Source: Myxococcales bacterium (GTDB lineage Bacteria > Myxococcota_A > Polyangia > GCA-2747355). Taken from it: a DNA stretch of 53,807 bases. Below are positions 42,432 through 51,210 of this stretch, one piece after another. The DNA lies in contig JAGQIK010000133.1 in NCBI GenBank assembly GCA_020431405.1, forward strand, positions 1 to 53,807, written 5' to 3'. Both the position numbers and the translations under genes were made by a program. Numbering within the stretch: position 1 is the stretch's first letter; every line of letters starts with the position of its first letter. The notes under the pieces were generated by a model that had not been told where the DNA came from, did not search any database, and was given only the letters and a program-made list of their open reading frames with translations.

Positions 42432-43268
42432 TTACTTCTCGCCGAGCAGGCGGCGGAACTCGGGGTGCGAGCGCAGGCGGTCGAAGTCATTGCTCTGGCG
42501 CATGACGCGCTGGGTGCTGCTGCGGCTGTAGGTCATCGCTTTGCGCAAGTACTTGAGCGCCATGCGCGCGTTGCCGGCGGCCGCGTAGTAGTAGGCGACG
42601 TAGCTGGCGCGCCAGCTGTGGCGATACTGCGCTTTGGGCAGCTTCTTGAAGAGGCGCTGGCCTTTGTCGTGCTGCCCGACCTCGTGATAGAGCGCCGCGA
42701 GGCTCAGCTGCGCCTGCGGATAGGAGGTCGTGCGGCCGAGCACGAAGGTGTAGTCGGCGATGACCTTGTCGAGCAGCGCGCGCGGGGCGCGTCCTGTGAA
42801 GGCGCGGATCGCGAGCCACTTGTTGTGCATCGCCTCGGCGCGACGCCAGCGGTAGCTCGGGTTGCGATAGCGATAGCGGTAGTAGTAGCGCCGGTAGTAG
42901 CGGCTGGTGCGCAGGCGCGAGCTCTGCGAGCGCATGTACTCGGCCTTCTCGATCCACAGCTCGATCATCTTCTTCCAGCGCGGCCGCTTGCTGATCATCT
43001 TGCGAAACTCGCCGATAGCCTGCGAGTACGCCGTGTAGCTGTCGTCCCAGCGCATCTTGCTGTCGAGCTCGATGGCGCGCGCGTAGGCGCCATCGCGCGG
43101 CATGTTGGCTTCGACGCCAGCCGTCGGGTTGGCGCTGACGGTCACCATGTGGCTCTCGCCCGTGGAGAGGCCGGTGTCCGAGCCGCTGGCGCGCGCGGGG
43201 GCGGCGCCGCTCGACCACGCCAGCGCGAGCGCGGCGACGGCGAGGCGAGTGAAGGATCCGAGGTTCAT
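42432..43268 (-). CDS. Exported TPR-like protein with Tyr/Arg-rich stretch
   Basis: A 278-aa protein with signal peptide (cleavage near ARASG, residue 29). A TPR-like segment (ELDSKMRWDDSYTAYSQAIGEF) is followed by an unusual Tyr/Arg stretch at about 122-145 (RYYRRYYYRYRYRNPSYRWR), then more TPR-like helices to the end. It is predicted to be periplasmic or surface-exposed. The Tyr/Arg stretch could bind polyanions, glycans or nucleic acid. The gene diverges from the propeller lipoprotein at 43355, with 86 bp between them. No family recognised. Confidence 0.7.
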   Translation of the reverse strand: MNLGSFTRLAVAALALAWSSGAAPARASGSDTGLSTGESHMVTVSANPTAGVEANMPRDGAYARAIELDSKMRWDDSYTAYSQAIGEFRKMISKRPRWKKMIELWIEKAEYMRSQSSRLRTSRYYRRYYYRYRYRNPSYRWRRAEAMHNKWLAIRAFTGRAPRALLDKVIADYTFVLGRTTSYPQAQLSLAALYHEVGQHDKGQRLFKKLPKAQYRHSWRASYVAYYYAAAGNARMALKYLRKAMTYSRSSTQRVMRQSNDFDRLRSHPEFRRLLGEK

Positions 43269-43354
43269 CTATCGTACGTGATACGCCAAGACTGGCCCGA
43301 GTTTACAGCACGTTTCTTGACAGGACGCGCGCGCCGCTGCTAGGCAGGGGAGCT

Positions 43355-45373
43355 ATGAGGCTAAAACTTAGTATTGTGGCGGGGTTGTCGGTGGCTCTGG
43401 CCTTCGCAGGGTGCACGCCGACCCGCGGCAAGGCCGAGACGCTCGGATCGCTGCCGCGCACGTCGCGCGTGCCGCTGCGATCCTTCTCCGAGACGCAGCC
43501 CTACACGGGCCTCGCGTTGCACGGCAATCACCTGTACGCGGGCACACCACGCGGGGTGGTTCGCTTCACGCTCGGCTCGCGCGCGAGCACGCGCATCAGC
43601 GCCAAGAGCGGCCTGTCGGGCAACCGCGTCAGCGCGCTCGCGGCGAGCTCGAGCAGCGGCGTGTGGGTCGCCACCGAAGGCGGGCTCTCGCGCTACCACA
43701 AAGACGTTTGGACGAACCGCCCGCTGGCCGGCTCGCTGCGCTCGGTGACCGCGATGGTGGCCACCTCGGCGGGTGTGTGGTGCGGCAGCAAGAGCGGCAT
43801 CGCCTACTACGACGGCGCCAAGTGGAGCTCGTATCTGCCGGGCGTCAAGGTGCGGCACTTGGTCGGCGATCAGAGCGGCGGCGGCGTGTGGGTCGCCACC
43901 GAAGGCGAGGGTCTCTATCACTTCGAGAAGGGCAAGTTCGTCCCGCACAACGTCTCGCGCGGCCAGCCGCTGCGGGCCGTGCGCTCGTTGGCCTACGCGA
44001 TGGACGGCGGCCTGTTTGCCGTGGGCAACCTCTCCGCCGACGAAGGCAAGATCGGCGACGAGCGGCTGATCTACTACGATGGCCGCCACTGGACGATCTT
44101 CCGCGTGGCGCCGGGCGCACGGCTGCGCTGGGTCAGCCTCGTGCGCGGCCGCGTGCTGCTTGCCGCCGAGGCCAAGGGCGGCCAGAGCCGCATCTTCGCG
44201 CTGAAGCGCGCCGACCTCTCGCTGCGCGGCCCGAAGAAGCCGCCGATCGGTCCATTGCGCCTGGCAGGCAAGCGCTCGAGCACCGCACCGTCGCGCTATC
44301 CGGTGCCGTACTTCTACACCATCGCGCTCGAGCTATGGCTGCCCAGCGAAGCCACCGTGGTCGAGGGGCAGGGCAACATGGTGATGATCGGAACGCGCGG
44401 CACGGGGGCGATCGTCTACGACGGCAAGAAGAGCACGTGGTATCGCACCAACGATCTCACCGGCGACACGCAGCGCTTCAAGCTCGCCTGCGAGACGCCC
44501 GACGCCTGCTATCTCGCCGGCGGCGGCGGGCGCGCCTACCGCTTCGACGGCCAGCGCTTCGCGCGCGTCAGCGTCGACGCCGACGCCAACGCCAAGGTGC
44601 TCGGCTTCGCGCTCGACGGCTCGAAGAAGGCCGTCGCCGTCTACCGGCTCGGCGACAAGCTGGTGCTCTCGCGCCACGCCGGCTCGCTGTTTCAGCGCGT
44701 GGTGGAGCTTCCGATCAAGACGCCACACGGCGCGCCGGGCGTGCGCTTCGCGCGCTACGCGCCGAGCGGCGAGCTGTGGATCGGCCTCGACTACGCCGAC
44801 AAGGATCACGAGGTGCGCCCCTGGGGTGTGATCGTGATCAAGCGCGATAACTCGTACGTGATGCACCGCAGCTCGCTGCTGCCCACCGAGGACCGCAAGC
44901 CCGGCAGCCTCGCGCTGCCCGATGACATCCGCGACGCCATGTTCCGCAAGGACGCGGCGTGGCTCGCCACTGGCAACGGCGTGTGCTTCGTCAAAGGCAC
45001 GCGCGTCGTGCTGCACACCGAAAACGAAGGCATGCAGAGCGAGATCACGTACAGCGTCGCCGAGCGCGACAACGGCGAGATCCTGGCGGCGACCTTCGGG
45101 GGGCTGGGGCGGCTTGTCGGCGGGCGCTGGCGCTTCGACCTCGGCAACCTGCGCGGGCATGTCACGCGCGCCGTCGCCACCGACAAGAACGTGATGTTCG
45201 TCGGAGGTGACGAGGGGCTGCTCGTGCTGCGCGGCAACGAGAGGCTCAGCGTGCGCGAGCGCGATGGTCTCTCGAGCGATCAGGTCCGCGATCTTCGCAT
45301 CGTCGGCAACGCGCTATGGGTGCTGACCGCCGGGGGCATCTCGATCATCGAGCGCCCAGTGAACAGGCGCTAG
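43355..45373 (+). CDS. Reg_prop-type beta-propeller lipoprotein
   Basis: A 672-aa lipoprotein (lipobox AFAGC, Cys 20). The body is a series of propeller blades like those of two-component regulator propellers: GVWVATEGGLSRYHKDVW, GVWCGSKSGIAYYDGAKW, GVWVATEGEGLYHFEKGKF and, near the end, VTRAVATDKNVMFVGGDEGLLVL and LSSDQVRDLRIVGNALWVLTAGGISI. Two seven-bladed propellers would fit the length. There is no kinase or DNA-binding domain, so it is a periplasmic or surface binding module. AGGGGAG precedes the ATG; a perfect TTGACA at 43317-43322 lies upstream but its -10 partner (TAGGCA, 18 nt on) is weak. Confidence 0.8.
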   Translation: MRLKLSIVAGLSVALAFAGCTPTRGKAETLGSLPRTSRVPLRSFSETQPYTGLALHGNHLYAGTPRGVVRFTLGSRASTRISAKSGLSGNRVSALAASSSSGVWVATEGGLSRYHKDVWTNRPLAGSLRSVTAMVATSAGVWCGSKSGIAYYDGAKWSSYLPGVKVRHLVGDQSGGGVWVATEGEGLYHFEKGKFVPHNVSRGQPLRAVRSLAYAMDGGLFAVGNLSADEGKIGDERLIYYDGRHWTIFRVAPGARLRWVSLVRGRVLLAAEAKGGQSRIFALKRADLSLRGPKKPPIGPLRLAGKRSSTAPSRYPVPYFYTIALELWLPSEATVVEGQGNMVMIGTRGTGAIVYDGKKSTWYRTNDLTGDTQRFKLACETPDACYLAGGGGRAYRFDGQRFARVSVDADANAKVLGFALDGSKKAVAVYRLGDKLVLSRHAGSLFQRVVELPIKTPHGAPGVRFARYAPSGELWIGLDYADKDHEVRPWGVIVIKRDNSYVMHRSSLLPTEDRKPGSLALPDDIRDAMFRKDAAWLATGNGVCFVKGTRVVLHTENEGMQSEITYSVAERDNGEILAATFGGLGRLVGGRWRFDLGNLRGHVTRAVATDKNVMFVGGDEGLLVLRGNERLSVRERDGLSSDQVRDLRIVGNALWVLTAGGISIIERPVNRR

Positions 45374-45392
45374 CGCCGTCGCGGCCGTGGCC

Positions 45393-45406
45393 CTTCGCTA
45401 GCGAAG
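45393..45406. promoter_or_regulatory. 14-bp perfect palindrome upstream of the second ExbB-ExbD pair
   Basis: CTTCGCTAGCGAAG is fully symmetrical and lies between the propeller stop and the ExbB-like start. It could be an operator or a small hairpin ending the upstream transcript. Confidence 0.4.
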
Positions 45407-45490
45407 CAGCCGCTTCAGTGCATACTGGTCAAATAGAAGGCCTGGCGCCGACGCGCTGACCCTCCACTCCTCTCGAGCTCCGAGGCGCGA

Positions 45491-46384
45491 ATGTACGAGA
45501 TCTACCAGTTCCTCTTCGTCAAGGGCGGTCCGGTCATGTACCCGATCGTCCTCGGCTCGGTCGTCGCGCTGGCGCTGTTCCTCGAGCGCCTCTGGGCGCT
45601 GCGCCGCGAGCGTGTCATCCCGCCGGTGTTTCAGCGCCGCCTGCGCGTGCTGCTGCGCGAGGACAAGCTCTCCGAAGCCGAGGTGCTCTGTCAGGAGAAC
45701 GCCTCGGCGCTCGCCAACATCGTCAGCGCCGGGCTCGACCGTGCCGGTCGCCCCAAGAGCGAGGTCAAAGAGGAGATAACGGACGTGGGCCGGCGCGAGG
45801 TCTCGCACCTCGAGCGCCACGTCGAGTTTCTCGGCACCATCGCCGCCGTCGAGCCGCTGATGGGCCTGCTCGGCACCGTCACCGGTCTGATCGGCGCCTT
45901 CCAGCGCGTCGAGTCGCTCGCCTCCAAGGGCGGCGGCGTCAACCCCGGCGCGCTTGCCGCCGGCATCTGGGAAGCGCTGATCACCACCGCCGCCGGGCTG
46001 GTGGTCGCCATCCCAGCCTACGTCGGCTACCGCTACCTGCAGGGACGCGTCAACACGCTGGTCGTCGAGATGGAGGAAGACGCGCTGCAGATCGCCGACC
46101 TGCTCTCGCATCGACACCGCGACGGCAGCGGCGCCGCGCGGTCCGAGCGCCGTGACGCCAGCGGCTCGACGCGCGCGTCCGAGCAGCCCGCGTCCTCGAG
46201 CGCGCGCGCCAGCAGCGACGACGACGACTCGGACAAGGCGCCCGCCAGCGCCAAGCCCAAGCCCAAGCCCGAGCCGAAGGACGAGGCTGCGAGCGAGGAC
46301 AAGGACAAGGACAAGGGCAGGGGTGGGGGCAGGGACAAGGACGACGACGACGACGCTGACGACGGCTCGGAGAAGAAGCGATGA
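45491..46384 (+). CDS. MotA/TolQ/ExbB family protein with charged C-terminal tail
   Basis: A 297-aa inner-membrane protein. The first helix (about 16-35, VMYPIVLGSVVALALFLERL) and the paired helices AVEPLMGLLGTVTGLIGAF and EALITTAAGLVVAIPAYVG match ExbB. After about residue 205 comes a disordered tail of about 90 residues, first Ser/Arg-rich, then alternating Asp/Lys runs (EDKDKDKGRG, DKDDDDDADDGSEKKR), which is unusual for the family. GAGG lies 5 nt before the ATG. The stop overlaps the ExbD start (ATGA). It differs clearly from the TolQ-like protein at 21059, so the two pairs serve different machines. Confidence 0.9.
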   Translation: MYEIYQFLFVKGGPVMYPIVLGSVVALALFLERLWALRRERVIPPVFQRRLRVLLREDKLSEAEVLCQENASALANIVSAGLDRAGRPKSEVKEEITDVGRREVSHLERHVEFLGTIAAVEPLMGLLGTVTGLIGAFQRVESLASKGGGVNPGALAAGIWEALITTAAGLVVAIPAYVGYRYLQGRVNTLVVEMEEDALQIADLLSHRHRDGSGAARSERRDASGSTRASEQPASSSARASSDDDDSDKAPASAKPKPKPEPKDEAASEDKDKDKGRGGGRDKDDDDDADDGSEKKR

Positions 46385-46797
46385 GCGGCTTTCGCGGTGG
46401 TGGTTTTCGCGAGCGCAAGCCGCCGATCGTGCTCGACCTGACGCCGCTCATCGACTGCATCTTTCAGCTGCTGGTGTTCTTCCTGCTCACGGCGTCGTTC
46501 ATCACCACGCCCAACCTCGGCGTGGAGCTGCCCAAGGCGGCGTCGAAGGCGACGAGCAGCCAGCAGCGCGACCTGATCTTCGTGGTCACGCGCACCGGCC
46601 AGATCCAGTACGAGAATCAGAACCTCAGCACCGGCGGGCTGCTCTCCAAGCTCAGGGAGCTGCACAAGAAGCGCCCCAACGCGCGCATCCTGATCCAGGC
46701 CGACACCAAGGCCTATCACGGCAAGGTCGTGCGCGTGATGGACGCCGCCAAGGCGGCCGGCTTCAAGCGCCTCGGTGTTGCGATCCAGCGTAGGTAG
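46381..46797 (+). CDS. ExbD/TolR family protein
   Basis: A 138-aa inner-membrane protein with one helix carrying the expected Asp (D25 in LTPLIDCIFQLLVFFLLTA) and a periplasmic domain of normal length (LIFVVTRTGQIQYENQ to the end). It starts in an ATGA overlap with the ExbB-like gene. Together they form a proton-driven motor of the ExbBD kind, whose TonB-like partner is not in the immediate neighbourhood. The Arg/Gly-rich first ten residues are cytoplasmic. Confidence 0.92.
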   Translation: MSGFRGGGFRERKPPIVLDLTPLIDCIFQLLVFFLLTASFITTPNLGVELPKAASKATSSQQRDLIFVVTRTGQIQYENQNLSTGGLLSKLRELHKKRPNARILIQADTKAYHGKVVRVMDAAKAAGFKRLGVAIQRR

Positions 46798-46818
46798 GAC
46801 GAAGGGCCCCGGGCCTCC

Positions 46819-46961
46819 GGCCTCGGGCCTCGGGAGCGCGCCGACCGTCTGCAGTGGGCACTGCTGTGGCACTGCTGCTGTGGCACTGCCGCTGCGGCGC
46901 TGCTGCGGACTTACTGACCGCGAAGCTGGCCGCTCGCGAAGCACTCCCGAGGCCCGAAGCC
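46819..46961. repeat. 143-bp element bounded by 21-bp inverted repeats (MITE-like or structured RNA)
   Basis: Arms at 46819-46839 and 46941-46961 match inverted at 19 of 21 positions, with a perfect 14-bp core (TCGGGCCTCGGGAG and its complement). In a minus-strand transcript the two differences become G-U pairs. Inside are CTG-rich direct repeats (GGCACTGCTG-like units at 46857-46890) and no reading frame I can support. It sits between the ExbD stop and the promoter of the FtsB-like gene. A small non-autonomous mobile element or a large terminator-like hairpin are both possible. Confidence 0.55.
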
Positions 46962-46971
46962 CTGCATTTTT

Positions 46972-46999
46972 TTGACCCCACCCACCGCGCCCTAATAAT
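46972..46999 (+). promoter_or_regulatory. Promoter of the FtsB-like gene
   Basis: TTGACC (46972-46977) and AATAAT (46994-46999) are 16 nt apart and each matches the sigma-70 consensus at 5 of 6 positions. The predicted transcript start falls at or next to the ATG at 47006, implying a leaderless mRNA; no ribosome-binding site is seen. Confidence 0.6.
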
Positions 47000-47005
47000 G
47001 GTGCC

Positions 47006-47386
47006 ATGCTCGACTGGGCTCGTTGGCTTCTGCGATTGGCGTTCGCGTTCGCGCTCGCCGTCGGTCTCGGCTACCTGCCGTACCGCGCGTGGGGCCCCGC
47101 GGGCGTGGGGCGCGCCGCGCGTCTCGACCGCCAGCTCGACGAGCTTCGCCGCGGCAACCGCGAGCTGCGGCACGACAGCCTCAAGCTGCGGCGCGAGATC
47201 GCGCGGCTGAAGTCCAATCGGCGCGCCATCGAGCACGCCGCGCGCGACGAGCTCGGCCTCGTGCGCCCCAACGACATCGTCTTCGATTTCTCGCCGCCCC
47301 CTGCGCGCCGCGTGGCTTCGCGCAGTATCGACTCGCGCAATGTCGCTTCCAGTGCCGACTCCGCCGCCGCCCGCGCGCGACGCTGA
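47006..47386 (+). CDS. FtsB/DivIC-like septum formation initiator
   Basis: A 126-aa bitopic membrane protein: short cytoplasmic N-terminus, one helix (about 8-24, LLRLAFAFALAVGLGYL), a coiled coil (about 38-75, LDRQLDELRRGNRELRHDS), and the family's conserved end ARDELGLVRPNDIVF. A variable Ala/Ser/Arg tail follows. FtsB-type proteins bind FtsL and FtsQ in the divisome and help trigger septal wall synthesis. The GGDEF gene starts 9 nt after its stop, so the two may be co-transcribed. The promoter lies only 7 nt ahead of the ATG. Confidence 0.85.
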   Translation: MLDWARWLLRLAFAFALAVGLGYLPYRAWGPAGVGRAARLDRQLDELRRGNRELRHDSLKLRREIARLKSNRRAIEHAARDELGLVRPNDIVFDFSPPPARRVASRSIDSRNVASSADSAAARARR

Positions 47387-47395
47387 GCCGCTTGT

Positions 47396-49642
47396 ATGGG
47401 TAGCTCGCTAGAACGCGCCATCTTCTCCGCGCGGCGCCTGCTCGTCGAGCGGCTGGGGCTCTTCGTCGCCGTCGTCGCTGCGCTGCACCTGTGGCTGGGC
47501 GAGTTTCGCCAGCTGACGCTGAGCGCGGCGCAGTGGCCGCCGCTGCTCGTCGCGTCGGTGGTGGTGGCGCTGCTGGGGCTGCGCGCGCTCGTCGGTCGCG
47601 CGCCCGGGCGCTCCAAGCTCGCGCTCGCCTTCGACCGCTTCGAGCTCGGCCTGCTGCTGCTCGTCGCCGTCTACGTGCTGATCCAGCGTACGGCTGGCGG
47701 CGAGGCCGCGAGCGCCAGCGGCGGCAGCTGGGCGCAGCCACTGGCGTACATCGCCGTCGTGTTCCTCGTCGGTGTCAGCACGCGCGGCGTCGGCCTCGCG
47801 CTCGCCGCCGTCGCGCTGCTGCTGCAGCTCTGTGTCGAGCTCGGCTTCGGCGCCGCGCCGCCCAACGTGCTAGGCCTCGGCGTGCGCTGCGGCGCGCTGG
47901 TGATCTTCGCGCTGGCCAGCCTGCTGCTGCTGCAGGCAGAGATCGCGCGCTATCGCCGCGAGCACCAGCGCAAGCTGGCGCAGGCGGTGTCGGCGATGCG
48001 CGAGGACGCGCGCGAGTTTCGCCTCATCTCCACCTCGCTGACCTCGAGCTCGAGCCAGCAACGCGCCGCCGAGGAGTCGAAGCTCGCACGCGGCGCCGTC
48101 GAAGCGATCCACGAGGGCATGTTCTTCATCCTCGAGCTGCTCAAGCAGGCGCTCGACCTGCAGACTTGCGTGCTGCTATGGCTCGACCAGAGCGGCGAGC
48201 GGCTGCGCATCAAGGAGCTCGTCACCGACAGCAACATGGTCAGCGAGACCTCGATCCCCGCGCAGGCAGGCGCCCTCGGCGGCATCGTCAAGAACCGGCT
48301 GCTGATCAACCTCTCTCGCCCGCGCAACGGCGCGCGCGGCATTCCCTACTACAGCGGGCCCGAAGAGATCGGCGCCTTCGTCGGCGTGCCTGTGATCGAG
48401 AGCGGACACCTGCGCGGCGTGCTGTGCGCCGACCGCCGCGAGGACTGCGCCTTCTCGGCGGACGAGGAGAAGCTGCTCGTCGACGCCGCGGCGCAGGTGC
48501 TGCGCGCGATCCAGAACGAGCGCGTCTTCTCCGCCGTCGAGCGCTCCAAGTACGAGCACGAGCGCTTCTATCGCGCCAGCGAGATGCTCAACGGCGCGCT
48601 GACGCTGGCGCAGGTCTACGACACGGCCTTCTCGGCGGCGCGCGAGATCGTCGACTTCGACTTCGGCGCGCTGACGCTCTACGACGCCGAGAAGCGAACG
48701 CACACGATCTGCCGCGTGGCCGAGGGCCGCCGCCGCGGCGACGACCACAGCGCGCCCATCGCCGTTTCGGAGCCGCCCAAGCAGCACAAGCTGGAGGGCG
48801 AGAGCTTCGGCGCCAACGCCGGCCTCGTCGCGATGGTCGTCAAGAACAAGCACTTCCTGCCGGCGGGCGACGGGCGCTCGTCGTCGGCCGCCAAGGACAT
48901 GGTGGTCTTCACGCGAAAGCTCAAGGTCTCGGGCATGAGCTCGCTGGTGGTGCTGCCGCTGATCGTGCAGGACCACGCCATCGGCACCGTCGCCCTCGGC
49001 GCACGCGAGGCCGGCCGCTTCCCCACGCGCATCCGCGAGATGCTGGGCGTGATCTGCAACCAGGTCGCCGTCTCGATCGAGAACGCCAAGATGTACAAAC
49101 GCATGGAGGAGATGGCGACCACCGACGGCCTCACCGCGCTGCCCAACCACCGCACCTTCCAGGCGCGCTTCTCGGAGATGCTCTACCGCGCCGAGCGCAC
49201 CGGCAAGCCGGTGTCGATGGTGCTCACCGACGTCGACAAGTTCAAGAACGTCAACGACACCTATGGCCATCCGGTGGGCGACGCGGTGCTCAGGCGCGTC
49301 GCGCGCGTGCTCGCCGAGCAGGTGCGCAAGGTCGACCTCGTCGCGCGCTACGGCGGCGAGGAGTTCGTGATGGTGCTCGAGGAGACCGACGCCGACGGCG
49401 CACGACTGCTCTGCGAGCGCGTGCGCAAGGAGGTCGCCGCGCAGGTGATGAGCTCCGACAAGGGCCCGTTCCGCGTGACGCTCTCGCTCGGCGTCGCCAG
49501 CTACCCCACCGACGGCGAGATCAAGGAAGACCTCGTCGAGCGCGCCGACCAGGCGCTCTATCACGCCAAGCAGACCGGCCGGAACCGCACGGTGCTGTGG
49601 CGCGCCACCAAGGCGCAGCGCAAGGCGACGGCCTCGCAGTAA
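47396..49642 (+). CDS. Membrane GAF-GAF-GGDEF diguanylate cyclase
   Basis: A 748-aa protein. Several transmembrane helices fill about 20-185, then come a coiled-coil stretch and two GAF-like domains (about 225-370 and 395-545). The C-terminal GGDEF domain (about 570-735) has an intact active site GGEEF (653-657) with the substrate-binding DVDKFKNVNDTYGH. The product-inhibition I-site RKVD (644-647) is exactly five residues before it. So it should make cyclic-di-GMP under feedback control in response to a ligand or redox signal at the GAF domains. It lies between a division gene and xerC-hslVU. Confidence 0.93.
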   Translation: MGSSLERAIFSARRLLVERLGLFVAVVAALHLWLGEFRQLTLSAAQWPPLLVASVVVALLGLRALVGRAPGRSKLALAFDRFELGLLLLVAVYVLIQRTAGGEAASASGGSWAQPLAYIAVVFLVGVSTRGVGLALAAVALLLQLCVELGFGAAPPNVLGLGVRCGALVIFALASLLLLQAEIARYRREHQRKLAQAVSAMREDAREFRLISTSLTSSSSQQRAAEESKLARGAVEAIHEGMFFILELLKQALDLQTCVLLWLDQSGERLRIKELVTDSNMVSETSIPAQAGALGGIVKNRLLINLSRPRNGARGIPYYSGPEEIGAFVGVPVIESGHLRGVLCADRREDCAFSADEEKLLVDAAAQVLRAIQNERVFSAVERSKYEHERFYRASEMLNGALTLAQVYDTAFSAAREIVDFDFGALTLYDAEKRTHTICRVAEGRRRGDDHSAPIAVSEPPKQHKLEGESFGANAGLVAMVVKNKHFLPAGDGRSSSAAKDMVVFTRKLKVSGMSSLVVLPLIVQDHAIGTVALGAREAGRFPTRIREMLGVICNQVAVSIENAKMYKRMEEMATTDGLTALPNHRTFQARFSEMLYRAERTGKPVSMVLTDVDKFKNVNDTYGHPVGDAVLRRVARVLAEQVRKVDLVARYGGEEFVMVLEETDADGARLLCERVRKEVAAQVMSSDKGPFRVTLSLGVASYPTDGEIKEDLVERADQALYHAKQTGRNRTVLWRATKAQRKATASQ

Positions 49643-49658
49643 GTGTAGGCTCTGAGCG

Positions 49659-50603
49659 ATGGCGCGCGAGAGCTCACCGCTGGCACCGCAGGTCGAGGCG
49701 TTCCTCGACAGCATCCTGCACGAGCGCCGCATGTCGCCGGCCACCGCGCGCGCCTACGGCACGGACCTCGCCGAGTTCGTCGCCTTCGTCGAAGCAAAAG
49801 CCGAGCGCAAAGCGCGCCTGGGCGACCTTGACACCCTCATGGTGCGTGGATACCTTGCCAGCCTGTTCGGCCGGAATGACCCGGCCACGGTGTCAAGAAA
49901 GCTCAGCAGTATCAGAAGCTTGGGCGCCTTTCTGGTGCGCCGCGGACTGCGAGAAAAGAACCCTGCGAAGCTCGTGTCCATGCCGAAGCGCGGCAAACCC
50001 CTGCCGCGCTTTCTTTCTGTCGACGAAGCCTTCCGAGTGGTGGACATGCCCGAGGGCGACGGGGCCGCGGCGCTGCGCGACCGCGCCATCCTCGAGCTAC
50101 TCTACGGCGCCGGGCTGCGCGTCTCGGAGCTCTGCGCGCTCGACATCGGCGACGTCGACCTCGCCCAGCGCACGGTGCGCGTGCGACGCGGCAAGGGCGG
50201 CAAGCAGCGCATCGCGCCCATCGGCGACAGCGCCGTCTCGGCCGTGCACGACTACCTCGCTCGACGCGCCGAGCTCGCCGGCAAGAATGGACGTCTCGAC
50301 GTGGCCGCGCTGATCCTCAACCAGCGCGGCGCGCGGCTGAGCACGCGCTCGGTGGCGACGATCGTCGATCGTGCCTCGCGCGCGGCCGGCACGCGCCACA
50401 AGGCGTCGCCTCACTCGCTGCGCCACTCCTGCGCCACGCACCTGCTCGACGGCGGCGCCGACCTGCGTACGATCCAGGAGATCCTCGGGCACGCCAGCTT
50501 GCAGACCACCCAGCGCTACACACACGTCAGCGTCGACCGACTGATGTCGGTCTACGACGGCGCGCACCCGCACGCGCGCGGCGACGACGGCGACGGCGAC
50601 TAG
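49659..50603 (+). CDS. xerC: Tyrosine recombinase XerC
   Basis: A 314-aa site-specific recombinase. The N-terminal SAM-like core-binding domain (about 10-95) is followed by the catalytic domain with R154 (GAGLRVSEL), K179 (RGKGGKQR), H252 and R255 ([12 protein letters not shown]), H278 (ILGHASL) and the nucleophile Y287 (TQRYTHV). All are present, so it should be active in resolving chromosome dimers with XerD at dif. It directly precedes hslV-hslU, the arrangement known for xerC-hslVU operons in other bacteria, which supports XerC rather than an integron or phage integrase. A short Asp/Gly tail ends the protein. Confidence 0.92.
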   Translation: MARESSPLAPQVEAFLDSILHERRMSPATARAYGTDLAEFVAFVEAKAERKARLGDLDTLMVRGYLASLFGRNDPATVSRKLSSIRSLGAFLVRRGLREKNPAKLVSMPKRGKPLPRFLSVDEAFRVVDMPEGDGAAALRDRAILELLYGAGLRVSELCALDIGDVDLAQRTVRVRRGKGGKQRIAPIGDSAVSAVHDYLARRAELAGKNGRLDVAALILNQRGARLSTRSVATIVDRASRAAGTRHKASPHSLRHSCATHLLDGGADLRTIQEILGHASLQTTQRYTHVSVDRLMSVYDGAHPHARGDDGDGD

Positions 50604-50664
50604 GCCGCGTCGCCACGACGACCACCACCACGCACGCGCGCGCGCGCGACGAACGGAAATCACC

Positions 50665-51210
50665 ATGGCGAACACACGCATCCGCAGCACGACGATCCTC
50701 GCGCTGCGCAAGGACGGCCGCACCGTCGTCGCGGGCGACGGTCAGGTGACCCTCGGCGATACGAAGATCAAAGGCAGCGCGCGTAAGGTGCGCACCATGC
50801 AGGACGGCAAGGTCGTCGCCGGCTTCGCCGGCTCTGCTGCCGACGGCATGACGCTCTTCGACCGCTTCGAGGCCAAGCTCAAGGAGCACAACGGCCAGCT
50901 GATGCGCGCCGCGGTGGAGCTGGCCAAAGACTGGCGCACCGACAAGTTCCTGCGCCGCCTCGAGGCGCTGCTGATCGTCGCCGACGCCGACCACATCCTG
51001 ATGCTCTCCGGCACTGGCGACGTGATCGAGCCGGATGGCGGCGTCGTCGGCATCGGCTCGGGCGGCACCTACGCCCTCGCCGCGGCGCGCGCGCTGATGC
51101 AGAGCACCGACCTCGGCGCGCGCGCCATCGCCGAGCGCGCCATGAGCATCGCCGCAGACATCTGCGTCTACACCAACGACAAGCTGATCATCGAAGAGCT
51201 GCCGTCATGA
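50665..51210 (+). CDS. hslV: ATP-dependent protease subunit HslV
   Basis: A 181-aa proteasome-like peptidase that degrades proteins unfolded by HslU. The catalytic N-terminal Thr is T9 ([12 protein letters not shown]), so there is an eight-residue propeptide (MANTRIRS) that must be removed; in Escherichia coli only the initiator Met precedes this Thr. Family blocks [28 protein letters not shown] and [14 protein letters not shown] are intact. Its stop overlaps the hslU start (ATGA). Confidence 0.97.
   Translation: MANTRIRSTTILALRKDGRTVVAGDGQVTLGDTKIKGSARKVRTMQDGKVVAGFAGSAADGMTLFDRFEAKLKEHNGQLMRAAVELAKDWRTDKFLRRLEALLIVADADHILMLSGTGDVIEPDGGVVGIGSGGTYALAAARALMQSTDLGARAIAERAMSIAADICVYTNDKLIIEELPS

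Noticed and set aside
49659-50603. Tyrosine recombinase considered as a phage or integron integrase
   Set aside because: Synteny with hslV-hslU, typical XerC length and no attachment site or cargo genes point to housekeeping XerC.
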